Positions 53,700 through 64,000 of a stretch of 64,000 nucleotides of DNA are shown here, in pieces. Every line of letters starts with the position of its first letter. Within the stretch, counting starts at the first letter, position 1. The stretch covers positions 65,930 through 129,929 of the forward strand of contig MNCI01011145.1 of assembly GCA_015680685.1 (NCBI GenBank). Reading direction: 5' to 3'. Source of the stretch: Gnetum montanum. Lineage: Eukaryota; Streptophyta; Gnetopsida; Gnetales; Gnetaceae. The notes under the pieces are model-generated. The model saw only the letters and a list, made by a program, of their open reading frames with translations. It did not search any database and was not told where the DNA came from. A program made the position numbers and the translations under genes.

Positions 53700-55370
53700 A
53701 GTCATAGAGCCTTTTAATTTTCTTGATAGGACTATTTTCAGCTTGCTATGTGAAGAAGCTAATGTGGTATAATAATTATGAGGCTTCTTTGTAGAGCTAA
53801 TATTTTGTCCTATACGTTGCATCCTACCTTGCTAATTTGGATTAAAACCATGTAGAGCTCTATTGATGTGCTAGAGCTCTTTAATAGAACCTAAATTCAA
53901 CTCTACAAATTGGCTCTTCAAGCTAACATGATGTAGTGCAACATGCAAGAGCTAATTTGTAAAGTCGCTTTTCAGCTCTATGAACATAATAGAGAAAAAA
54001 GTGAAATTATTTGTAGAGATAAACTTTAGCATCATGGATCACCTCTATGAGCTGATGTTATAGGTGGCTAATGTGGTAGAGCTCCTTTGTAGAGTGATAG
54101 TTATTCATATCAACTCTAGGAGCTATAGTGGCACTGCTAATGTGGTAGAACCATTTTGTAAGCCTCCCTTTAAGCTCTATGAATCCTTTGCTATGAGGTA
54201 AAGCTAATGTGATATATTTTCTTTGTAGAATAATTTTTAAGCTCTATGAGCTTCTTCTACAAGTTAATGAAGCTGATGTGCTAAAGCTCTTTTGTAGAAA
54301 AAAAATATGATTTTACAAATTAGCTCCTTACCAAAGATCCAATGCGGTACTGCTAACATGGAAGAACTAATGTGGCAATCCTGATGTGGTAGTGCTAACT
54401 TGGAAAAAAAATGTTGAAGGCTAGGCCTTATATACTTGCTAACATGATAGTGCTAATGTAGCAGAGCTTATTTTATAAAGCCATTTTTTGGTTCTACAAA
54501 TTACCTATACAAGCTAACATGGCAAAGCACTGACATGGTTCGTATAGCCTCTTTCTAGAACTATTTTCCAGTTCCATGAGCTTCCTCTAGTGTTGATGTG
54601 GTAGAACCAAATTACCTTGTAAAGATGAATTTGTCTCTACAAATGCCACTTCTTTTCGAAAGTTGATTTTGCACAATGTTGATGTTGTAGAGCTTTTTCA
54701 TAGAGTGGAAATTGAGCTCTATGAATTGGCTCTACATGCTAATGTGATAGTGCTCTTTCACATAGCAAAAATTTGGCTCTACGAACTAAATCTACATACT
54801 GATGTGCCAACATATGCTAAACTTTGCTGATATGACAAATGAAACTTTTTATTTTTCATGAGCTCATGAATCTTCATCTAGTTGATGACATGGAAGATGC
54901 TAATGTGGCACTCAACTAGCATGGCAGATGAAGCATGTTTTCTCTAGATGAGAAGATGAGACTCCTCTATTTGTTGACATGTCTAATACTAACGTGTTAG
55001 AGCTCGTTGGATTTTGCTAATGTGGCAGATGAGGCTTTTCATTTCTTACTAGCTCGTAAATATTCATCTAGATGCCAATGTGGATGGGCTATTTTTGTAA
55101 CCACAAATCTTTAATGAATTCATTGTAAGGTGCTAACATGGTATAGACAAAAAGTGAGCTTACTTATAGAGCTGAACTTTGGCTTCACACAGTAGCTCTA
55201 CAAGTTGATGTGGCACAATTCTGACATGGAAAAGCTCTTTTTGTATAGCTTAAATCTAGCTCTATGAACAAATTCTACAAGCTAACATGACACAATGGTG
55301 ACATGGTAGAGCTCTTTCCAATATTTTTGTGAAAGCAAAAATGGTTCTACAAATTAGCTTTATATGTCAA
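53700..55370. repeat. Degenerate AGCTCTAC/GTAGAGCT array, right LTR of E2
   Basis: This is the partner of 42,440-44,270, with the same motif family and overall order, so the array was already present in the E2 LTR before insertion. Examples are 'gagctctttaatagaacctaaattcaactctacaaattggctc' like segments and repeated 'gctaatgtggtaga'. It is highly degenerate. Confidence 0.8.
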
Positions 55371-56098
55371 GTTGGATTAACGAGCTATTACATATATGCT
55401 CTTGTTTAAGATTGGGCCCACTAAAGCTAGTATAATATAGTCAACATGAGATATCTTATACAAATCTAAGAAAAAACATTTTGGCTAGTAGAATGTATTG
55501 GGCTAAGTAGAGAAAATAACAAAATTCTAAACACCAACTCTAAATGATAATGTATCACTTGAAGCGCTACCTCTGCAAAAGATAGGATCAAAGTTCAAAC
55601 ATGCAGGAAATAATAAAATTCGCAAAGAATAAAAAATAGCAACATAACTTAAAATACATAATGGAACTTGTCCCTTTTATCTTCACCTAGAGCTTGCTTC
55701 GATAGGACAAAATTTTCTTAATCTTATTGTGCGAATAATTGTTTTCTAAAAGTCATGAGAATCATTCAAAGAAATAAGCTAATAAATTAAACTCCATTAC
55801 TATTTCATAAGCTATTCTACAAGAACTCAATAAATATTTTTTTTTGCATTAACACACATTCTTTTAATCCATGAGCTTTTACTTTTAAAATTAAATTCTA
55901 AAACCCCATTTTCCAACAATCTGAGCTTAAATCTTAAGAAGAAAGCCCAAAATCACATTTTGGGCCAAATCTTTCTTTTCCTTTAATTATGAGCCTTGAA
56001 CTATTTTTGGATATAGAGTCCTAAAAAAGTTGAGATAAACAAACCATCAAAAAGCCAAGATTTAAGCCCTACTCCATTTATGAAAGAAATGTGACAAC

Positions 56099-57250
56099 AA
56101 AAAGAAATTATATTAGAATGCTACAAAGTGAAGCTTCAACTCTTAGAAAATCCAATAGGATTTGTTGGACATGTTGAGAATTCCACTTTCATGTTCAATA
56201 ACTATGAATAAATGCTCTATAAAAAAGGACAAACATCTCCAATCTATAGGTAGCAAGCTTCACACCCGTTATATCCTACAAAAAATATTTTATTAGGAGC
56301 ATAATATCAAGCATCAATTGAAAACACAACAAGTATAATTTATTTTTAGTTTCTTACCTTTTCTAGATAGTGGATTGACAATTTAATTTATGTTAGATTC
56401 ATTGGTTAAAATGTTAGAAAAAATGTATCTTTTTCCATATACCAAAATAAGGAAATTTGCTTCAAGTAATCATAAAATACTAGAATATTTTGTGTTAGGT
56501 TATGAAACATGAATAAACCTTATGTTATGAATTTCTTCATTGTGAATTTGGATTTATATAATGTGGTTTTGGGTATGGATTGGTTAGTTAAAAAATAAGA
56601 TAAACATAGATTGTGGAGAGAATTACATAGAGATTAACAATGGAGAGGTAAATCAATTTTTTAAGCCTTGGGTGCTAAGAGATAATATTTCTACAAAACA
56701 AATGTGTGTAAGATTTTAAGCCTTGGGTGCTAAGAGATACTATTTCTACGAAACAAATGTGTGTAAGATGTGAATAGAAGTAACAATTTTAGTTTAGATT
56801 ATATGCAACTAATAGTAATAGTGATTGTCATAAAGAGAAAGCATGCTTGGACTAAATGAATTCAAATTTGTACACATTAATGAGTTTCCAATTATGTCAC
56901 CAAAAAGAATGGTAGAGTTTGAGATTGAAATTCTTCTATCAACAACATCAAATTCAAAGCCACTATATAATTTTTTTCTAGGTCCTACCATTTAATGATT
57001 TTTATGGTACTATGTTAAGTGATATGTTAGTGATTTTGAGCATGTTTTATAACGAAAATTCCTTCAAGATAGTCCTAATTGTATTTTCCCAATGCAACAA
57101 ATTTAGATCTTGGATTGAGGATACTCAGGTTTAAGCACTAAAAAATATGCCAAGTTTAACTTCATTAATATAATTATGAATATAAATTATACTAAAAATT
57201 CCTTATTTAAACATTTCTAGGAGAAAATGTCTTAAGAGGGTCAGGATGTA
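56099..57250 (+). pseudogene. E1 protease and start of RT, decayed
   Basis: E1 resumes after E2. A plus frame reads LDLYNVVLGMDWLVKK near 56,550-56,595, the conserved post-active-site block of Ty3 chromovirus-type proteases (ILGMDWL). Downstream near 56,890-56,980 a frame reads SPKRMVEFEIEIL and SNSKPLYNF, like the family's pre-RT block VEFEI.L.PG..PISK.PY. The RT core itself is missing. Stops are frequent. Confidence 0.6.
56659..56768. repeat. 55-bp tandem duplication
   Basis: Two adjacent copies (56,659-56,713 and 56,714-56,768) of 'ttttaagccttgggtgctaa...gtgtgtaaga' differ at only a few bases. It is a local duplication within E1. Confidence 0.85.
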
Positions 57251-58300
57251 ATAACATATTTTTCTTGAGTTTCCATCTTGATATTTGTGGCAACGTTTAT
57301 GATGATGTGTGTAGTTAGTATTATTTTATAGAACTATCTATAATTTTATAACCATGATAGATTTAGAGTGTTTCTAATGTGCTTGTATTCTTAATGATTG
57401 TATGAACAACTCACTATTCTTATTCATAATTGATCTAAGTTATGCTAATGTGTGTTGTGTCTTACTAGATGCCAAGTACCAAGTATGTACTACCCACTGA
57501 TTTAGCATATATTAATAGAATGAACAAAAGAAATGTTGAGTAGAGATGAAGTTGAAATGTTGTAGTATTTGTGAGTTTGTTAGAGTGCTAGGATTGTTCC
57601 TGTGTTGTCTAACCTATATGTACTAGAATGATTTGTGTGTGTTTGTATCTCATGTGCATGCTTTGTTGTGTATTCAAATAAGTTTTGAATCTATTGTCTC
57701 TAATTTCAAATGTGCAAATGATAATTATTTCACAATTTTATTTGGAAAGCCTAGAAAAGAGAAAAAACATCTTTTATGTTATGCTTCAAGGATTGATGAA
57801 GATCTATTTTTCTTAACATAAATGATTCCTTTAAATATATGCATATACACATGTTGCTAAGAAACTTGAAAAATAATTAAAGTGGAAGGAACCTAACTTA
57901 TGAATCAATAATATTATGTATATCATAGTTGTATTATTTTAATAATAAATATGTAAAATGTTTTATTAGTTAATAGAATATAAGTAACTCTTTCATGGCT
58001 ATGGAAAGGTCATATGATGATCTCTAAAGACATCATAAGATAATGTGATAATAAGTTATGAACATAAAATAGAAACTTTTGAATTGCTGATGGCTTAAAA
58101 GAGAAGGTGTTTTGCTTGTTTTCATGTCTTAGACTTGCACTCTTTCATAGTTTTATTATAAAACCTCTTTCATTGAACCTTATGACTTGATTTCTAATCA
58201 AAAATACTACTAAAAATGAAACATAGCTACATAATTATTATTGATAAATTTAGAAGTGGCATGTTGCTAAAGAAAGAAGGAACAAAGATAGTTATTATCT
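57251..58300. other. E1 interior remainder, no recognisable gene
   Basis: About 1 kb follows between the last recognisable pol fragment and the region aligning with the LTR. A short open frame (57,633-57,821) has no resemblance to a known domain. RT, RNase H and integrase are not found, so a large part of E1 pol has been deleted. The start of the 3' LTR may lie within this stretch. Confidence 0.4.
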
Positions 58301-60549
58301 TTAAATATTTTATGCTTCTTTAATTTTTTTAATATGTGAGATCAAAACGAATTAAACTTGAGATCTGTTAAAAGTAGAATTTCAAAATATTGAAAGTTGT
58401 AAATCAAGAAATTAAATTTGTAATGTGTTAGAAAATATTTTTATTAACTTTTACCAATGATCATGGAAAAACTTTAACTCATATTTAAGCAGGATTGAAA
58501 ATTTTTATTTTAAGAAAAAAGATATAGAAATAGAATAGTTTTCAACAAAGAAATAATTACAACAAACAATTCATCATCTCTTAAAATTCATTAGCAATTC
58601 ATCATCTCTTAAAATTCATTAGCAATGATAAAGAGAGGATAGTGTGAAGAAGAAAAGGAGAAAAGAAAAAGAAAGAATGCGTAAATATAGGAAATAAGAA
58701 GTCAATCATAAGGGAGACTGTGGCTGAAATAGAATATGAACAACAACAAAAAGAAAACTATGGCTAAAAAAGGAGATGAACAAGAAAAGAAGGCTATAGT
58801 TGAAATAGAAAATGAACAATAAGAGAAGATGATGGTTCAAATGAAAAAAAAATGAATAGCAACAAGAAAAGATTGTGGCTACCATAGAAGATAAAAAAAT
58901 AAAAAAAATGTGAGTTAAGCAACAATCCAACATGATAATTAATTATTCTTGGTAAGCAAGAAATCTAAGCAAAAAGGTACAGAGAGTCCTTTTCTTACTA
59001 CACATAGTGGATAGTTTTGGTTGATGATCTCAATATCTCCTTTCCTTGGCTTGAATATCTTTATACATGTGAATCAACTTTAATTAGATTTGCTATTCAA
59101 ATCTTGAATTTGAATACTTAATTTTTATGAGTGGATTTTTTGTCTATCCTTCGCACTCTTAGGCCTAATAGACTTGGATGAAAGTTGTTTCTATAATAAT
59201 TTAGAAACACCCATAATTATTTGAGGTATTTTTTATATAATAATTTACCAATAATGGTTAGGTATCTCTAATATAAGAATTATTATTTTCAACAAAAAGT
59301 AAAAACATCCTTGGGCCTATGTCCATGTTGTGATTTTTTGAAATTTAAAAAATTGTTCATTTGTTTTAATTGGGAATTTGCTTAATGAACACCCTTGAAT
59401 ACTTGATCCTTGGATTTGAATTTTTATTCTTGTCTGTGTACCTTATCAAGTTAAGTGATTTATCTATTCTCTGTTATTGGTAAATTGGATAGTTTGATTA
59501 AATGTAATTGTGGACATTACATTATTTTAGATTAAAAGAGTTAAAATGAAATGATATTTATTTTAAGGATCATTGAAAGAAAATAAAATAATATTATTGT
59601 GTAATTGAATCAATTTGAAATTATTGTTTTATATGTTTCTTGTGGCTAATTGTTAGGCTGAACAAATTTGTTAATGAACAACATTACATCTATTTTTATG
59701 ATCTAAGAAAAATCAAATTTTAATTTGTAAATAAAATAATGAAATATATACATCATATTAGGTGACTCTTACATAGCTTTTTGTTGTTGTCATTTACTTT
59801 CATGGTTTTCTTTTATTAGAAATTATTCTTAAGATGCATTATAATTTACTCTAGAGTTTTGTTCATACCTTTTGTGATTATCCATTAAAAAATCTATGAA
59901 ATTATTTGTTAAAATTATTCATTATGGTTTTTTGATTGATGTTGATTGTAGTCATTTTTGGTTCTTTTGTTAAGATTTTTAATAATTTTATTTGTGAACC
60001 ATTTTTTCATAGTATTTTTGTGCTTTCTACTATGCTATTTTTGTATCAAGTTTATTAATATGCTCAATCTAGTTTATGATTTTTCCTTCTTGTTGAACAC
60101 ATAAGATGTATCATTGGCAACAATGATGTGAATAAATGTTGAGACTACTATAGTATTCTATAATTTAGTTTTTCATTTATCAAGTATATGAATAATATAT
60201 TTTCCTTTGATTTGACTTATAATTGATTTTATTTGGTGGTACATAATGTAACATTGCTAATTGAAGTGGTTGAATTAATTAGCTTCTTGCTAAGCTAGAT
60301 GGCTATGGATATGATTTAAAGTTTTAGATGTTTTGACACTTGTAACGTATCTTGGATGCATGGTGTATTGAGACATGTCAATTCTTGACATCATATAATT
60401 TTCTATTTTTATTGTTAGTTATCTAGATTGATCTATATATAAGTTGAATTTTTGATAATTGATCAATTATTTGAAAAAAATATTCACCCATACATTTTTA
60501 GCTAGCTCGTTGGGGGATTCAATTATTAATTCTTTCTCCTTATGAATGG
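58301..60549 (+). repeat. E1 3' LTR (left edge approximate)
   Basis: From about 58,610 to 60,549 this aligns with 12,700-14,860. Shared landmarks include 'cttgatccttggatttgaattttta', 'ggctatggatatgattt' and 'tagctagct.gttgggggattca'. The last five or so bases of the LTR (ttaca in the 5' copy) are missing, because E6 begins at 60,550. The start could not be fixed. Confidence 0.65.
58568..58623. repeat. 28-bp tandem duplication
   Basis: Two exact adjacent copies (58,568-58,595 and 58,596-58,623) begin caattcatcatctctt. They lie just upstream of the degraded TATA position of the E1 3' LTR and are absent from the 5' LTR. Confidence 0.85.
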
Positions 60550-61650
60550 TGATAAGTAGCGAGGTACCCCTACACCCAACCATACGAATCACGAAGCGTT
60601 CACTTATGATCCAATCGAATTTCATGGACTTTATCATTTCTAGTGCACTAGTCCTTTAGGTAGTGAGTCTAGCCCTAAGATCAATTGTTATCTTTTCAAT
60701 TACACTTGTGATGTTCATTGGTATGGTTAAGTGTAACTGAGGCATCCGATTTTTATCATTTTGTGTTTTATAGTTTGGAGCTCAAAATGTGGATAAAAAG
60801 AATTTAATTAAATAAACTAAATTAACTAATTAACTAGCATTTAACTAATCCTAACATAAGCATCTAATCCCACTTTTCATACATGTCCTAAACCCACATA
60901 TCCATGGTTGGGTGACCATGTGCTACACTACTAGGCATACCAAGTAATAATGCTACTGGGATTACCAAGCGAATACGTGTTACGCTTGAAGTGGTCATAC
61001 ATATGTGTGTAATCTATCTTTCTTAATTGCCTCATTAACATAATAGCTAAAAAATATTTAATAACCAATTAAAAGCATTTAATAAATAATTTTAAATAGT
61101 AAATGCATAAATAAAATAGCTAATCTATCCAAAGTACTACAAGGTTTATCAAAAATCTTGTCTTTATTGCTACACACACTATCGTGCATAGGAATAACAA
61201 TGCTCGAATAAAGATCTATACACTTAGTGACTCCTACTGTAGGCATTCGAGGAAAAAGTATAACTTTTAAATGGAAAAACTACAAGAGCTCTACTACAAC
61301 TACAATTTTTCATTATCATAAATGTAGCTGTAAGTGCATATTTATAGCCAGAAAACAACACTACATCAATGGGGCCTCATCGTCGACAAGGCCGCATCAA
61401 CGAGGCCTCATCAATGTAGCCAATTAAATGTGACTCATTATACCCCCATGACTAAATGAAAACTTTTCCTTAAGTTATTTACAAAATTGGGAAAGCATGG
61501 GATTATTGACTAACTTTTCTTCAAACAAAACAAATTGACTAACTTGACAAAAAATGGAGTGCCTAGGTGTATGAATCCACACATTACAAAAAATGGTGGT
61601 GTTTAGCATACAAAATTGAACACCATGACATAACTCTTCAAAACTAAATA
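60550..61650 (-). repeat. E6 3' LTR (inner edge approximate)
   Basis: This aligns with 63,065-64,000. Landmarks are 'gcgaggtacccctacac.caaccatacgaat', 'cccacttt.c.tacat.tcctaaacc' and 'gctactgggattaccaagcg'. The G+C content is higher than in the rest of the window. On the minus strand ggctataaatatgca at about 61,336-61,350 is a TATA candidate. Short repeats with 'ggcctcatca' and 'catcaa.g' lie at 61,365-61,420. Confidence 0.65.
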
Positions 61651-61689
61651 GCATGTCCCTTGATGGTGTGAAGCTTATTAGAGAAGATC

Positions 61690-63050
61690 ATATGGTCCTA
61701 GGCAGTGGTGGTTCTTGAGGCTCTGAGGAACCTTCACCAACTTCATGCATGGGCAGTTGAGGTGGCTACAACTATCCTACTATTGCTGCAACTTTAGGCA
61801 GGAGGTGAAACACATCTAGCAATTCTTTCATTTTCTCCTCCTTACTCTTGGGATTGTGCACCATCCATGTACCTTAGTCGATGTAGGTTGGAATGAGCAC
61901 ATCCTAGGGACATGGAATTGTTGGAAATAGCTCCTTTGCATTAATGAACCAAGCAACGAACTATTTGCATTCAATATCGAATGCTTTAATTATGTCTTTT
62001 AGCTCCTAGTAGTTATTCATCCATTTGGCTAGGTTCTCAATCATTGATCAATGGTCTCTAAACTATGCTCTAAGAACTTCAAGTTCAGTTTTCATAGTCT
62101 CAAGCTTCTACTTGGCATCCTTATGATGCTTGAGCTTAGCCTCGTAAAATAGATATGAGCTAGTCACTTGTTGTTCTAATTCTGAATTTGAGCATCTAAT
62201 AGTCAACATTGCCAAGTTTTCATATCAAAAATTGGCCAACTCTATATACTCTATCATCTCCTCAATTTGCAACTCCTTCAAGCAGATTTCTGCTTTGTTG
62301 TAGGTGTGAATCCCATCAACGATGGGTTGCCATGTTTCTCTTCCTTATTGGAGTTGCTAGAGGGCTTGATTTATCTTTTCCTTCATCATCTAGATGTGAT
62401 TTTCATTAATTTATTTTTTCAGGCCAACCTAGTCCCTATAGTGATTCTTCACTTTCTCAAATTTGAGGGCCTCATTCTTCCAGGTGATGATTTCAATGGC
62501 AAACTTCTAACATAAGGCACATACTTCTTCCATTGATAGATTCTAATTTTCTGTGGCTAGTTTCCTTAGTTTAGTGTTCACCCTAGCAATTTTCTCTTGT
62601 TGTTGATAAAGAAATTCTTACATCTGGTCCTTTTATGCATCAACATATCACAAGTGATAATTTTGTGTGATCAGGGCTTCATTCTCCTAGCGCATCTAAT
62701 TCAAGTCCTTTTGAATTGAATACATTTCAACTTCAACTATGGACAATTTGAAGATGGTTGTAACTACCTCCTTCTTAACCTTCTAAAATTTTTCTTAAAG
62801 CTATTTGAAATCTTCATCTCTTTTTATTGCTAGGTTGAGAATCGTAGGATTTCCAAGTTGAGCACAAAGTTTGAAAACTTTTGTGGCCAAGCGTTGATTT
62901 TGTTCTTAAACCATTTCTAGTTGCCCCTCCAAAATAATGCATCTAACCCTTATTTTTAGTAGCTCTAACTGGGTTTCAGTGATGTCCTCTAGAAGATCAA
63001 AGATGTCTAGAGTCTATTGCCCGGTTCCCACCAATCATTCTAGCAACTTT
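61690..63050 (-). pseudogene. E6 long coiled-coil (gag-like) frame, decayed
   Basis: In a mostly constant minus-strand register for about 1.3 kb, the peptide is highly charged with heptad-like spacing: LLEDITETQLELLKIRVRCI, FLYQQQEKIARVNTKLRKLA, MMKEKINQALQQLQ, AKLKHHKDAKQKLETMKTEL. The C-terminal end is acidic and Pro-rich (GEGSSEPQEPPLPR). About two dozen stops interrupt it, usually TAG or TAA where the heptads suggest Gln. No catalytic domain is present. A coiled-coil gag or gag-like protein of a non-autonomous element is the best guess. Confidence 0.5.
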
Positions 63051-63064
63051 TCATGCTAGTATAT

Positions 63065-64000
63065 TGATGAGTGGCGAGGTACCCCTACACTCAACCATAC
63101 GAATACGAGTGTTTCACGCATGATCCGATCAAACTCCGCAGACGGGCTAGTTGTGGTACCTAGATAGTTATTCTTAGGTTGCAATTCGCTATCTTCCCAC
63201 CTAGACTAGTATTAGCTTGTCACATATGGTTTAGTCCACTGTGAGATGTATGATGTATTTATATACTAATGCTACTCTTGGAGACAATGGAAAATAATAT
63301 TAACTAAGCTAAGAGAGAGGATGAGAGAGAATCTAAGCTAGCCTAAGTGTGATGAGCATCCATCCCTCAATCATCTATACACATCTTGGACCTTGTGCAC
63401 AACTACCACTGGGATTACCAAGCACAGATCCTAGGTATGCTACTAGGTGACCAAGTAGTCACACTTAAATGCTCGTGATCAAGTTGTACTCATTCCGCAT
63501 TACTAGGAGATAAGGGTGAGAGATATTAACTAAGAAAGCCGTAAACAATAATAATAATTAAATACATAATTAAGCTAAGTGGATGCTGCAATGATGAAGT
63601 AATCTTGATCCTTATTATCAGTCATGTGCATGTCCAAGTACGTCACACTCGAATAAGGATGTCGTACAATTACAATCATCACACTCTGGGCATGCACTGG
63701 GAGAAAAGGGATGAGAGGACTAAGTGACTAACTTACATTAACTATTCATTAACTAGGTTCTAATTTTCCTAACACTAGTATCCGTTCCCACTTTCCGTAC
63801 ACATCCTAAACCAATTCAATGCTACTAGGATTACCAAACGCTACTCGTTACTGGATTACCAAGTGCCACACACATGCTTGAAGTGGTCGTACTAAGTGTA
63901 CTTAACTAGGAGAGTCAAGGGTTGAGAGAGAGATTAATTAATTAGGAAATCATTTAAAGATTCAACAATAATTAATTACTATTGAGCTTAGTCCATATGC
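63065..64000 (-). repeat. E6 5' LTR (incomplete at window end)
   Basis: It starts TGATGAGTGGCGAGGTACC and resembles the left repeat with rearrangements. Segments built on 'gctact.ggattaccaag', 'ggtgaccaagtagtcacac' and 'cattactaggaga' recur within it (63,400-63,530 and 63,820-63,910), so it contains internal tandem-like repeats. It continues beyond the window. Confidence 0.6.

Larger units (their letters stand above)
50757..56098 (-). repeat. E2 5' LTR (with inserted solo LTRs)
   Basis: The outer ends on the plus strand are TGTTGG at 50,757 and gtgacaaca at 56,098. After taking out the inserted 50,917 to about 52,375, it is about 3.9 kb and aligns with 15,889-16,994 plus 42,032-45,008. The uninterrupted sequence across the E3 target (about 53,436-53,480) is present here. 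E2 target duplications are not clear: gaaag is on the left, and an A-run with aaaag on the right. Confidence 0.85.
60550..64000 (-). mobile_element. E6: non-autonomous LTR element with coiled-coil ORF (runs off window)
   Basis: Similar sequences start at 60,550 and 63,065 with TGAT(A/G)AGT(A/G)GCGAGGTACC and continue for about 1 kb; the right one passes the window end. Between them lies a minus-strand coiled-coil frame. The orientation is minus, as indicated by that frame and by a minus-strand TATA in the left repeat (about 61,336-61,345). No polymerase is visible. It is probably a large retrotransposon derivative or a gag-only element. Confidence 0.65.

Noticed and set aside
57633-57821. 62-codon frame with Cys-rich start in the E1 interior
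   Set aside because: It is short, has no domain resemblance, and does not align to anything else in the window.
58706-58933. Phe/Leu-rich 75-codon minus frame
   Set aside because: It is the complement of the purine-rich repeats in the E1 3' LTR and not conserved in the 5' LTR.
1-64000. tRNA, rRNA or other structured RNA genes
   Set aside because: No cloverleaf with A and B box sequences or rRNA-like block was recognised; the tRNA-like matches are primer-binding sites only.

Overview
The window reads as a gene-poor, A+T-rich stretch of a large plant nuclear genome, very probably a gymnosperm or another plant with a bloated genome. Almost every kilobase can be assigned to transposable elements, repeats or an endogenous pararetrovirus. 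No intact host gene was found. The only host-gene-like coding sequence is a DUF247 (UPF0481-type) C-terminal fragment, carried inside both LTRs of a retrotransposon.

The main result is a five-level nest, read from LTR pairs, primer-binding sites, domain order and target duplications. E1 (outermost, + strand, about 11.75-60.55 kb) is a decayed Ty3/gypsy element with LTRs of about 2-3 kb. E2 (- strand, 15,889-56,098) is a Ty3/gypsy element of Tat-like type with very long LTRs (about 3.8-4.1 kb), inserted in E1. E3 (- strand, 16,995-42,026) is a chromodomain-bearing Ty3 element inserted in the left LTR of E2, with a ttttt duplication. E4 (+ strand, about 22,482-40,835) is an endogenous caulimovirid inserted near the gag start of E3, flanked by a roughly 50-bp imperfect direct repeat. 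E5 (+ strand, 23,919-35,668) is a second Tat-like element inserted in E4, with a perfect 5-bp duplication (atttg). The right LTR of E2 separately holds two adjacent solo LTRs of the E3 family.

Left of the nest (1-11.7 kb) are two tandem copies of a roughly 2-2.5-kb unknown repeat. The first is split by a pol-less LTR element (E0, 1,286-5,029) and by a 3.4-kb foldback element (5,061-8,435). Right of the nest (60.55 kb to the end) is a minus-strand element (E6) that shows only a long, decayed coiled-coil reading frame between LTRs; its right LTR runs off the window.

Nothing here looks expressed as a working set of genes. The coding frames carry many nonsense codons, which by eye often fall where Gln or Trp would be expected, as in old C-to-T decay of methylated repeats. 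The points most worth following up are the DUF247 fragment in the U3 of E5, the integrated caulimovirid with an extra downstream reading frame, the dual-RNase H layout of E2 and E5, the array of AGCTCTAC/GTAGAGCT repeats in the E2 LTRs, and the paralogous empty sites that date the insertions relative to one another.
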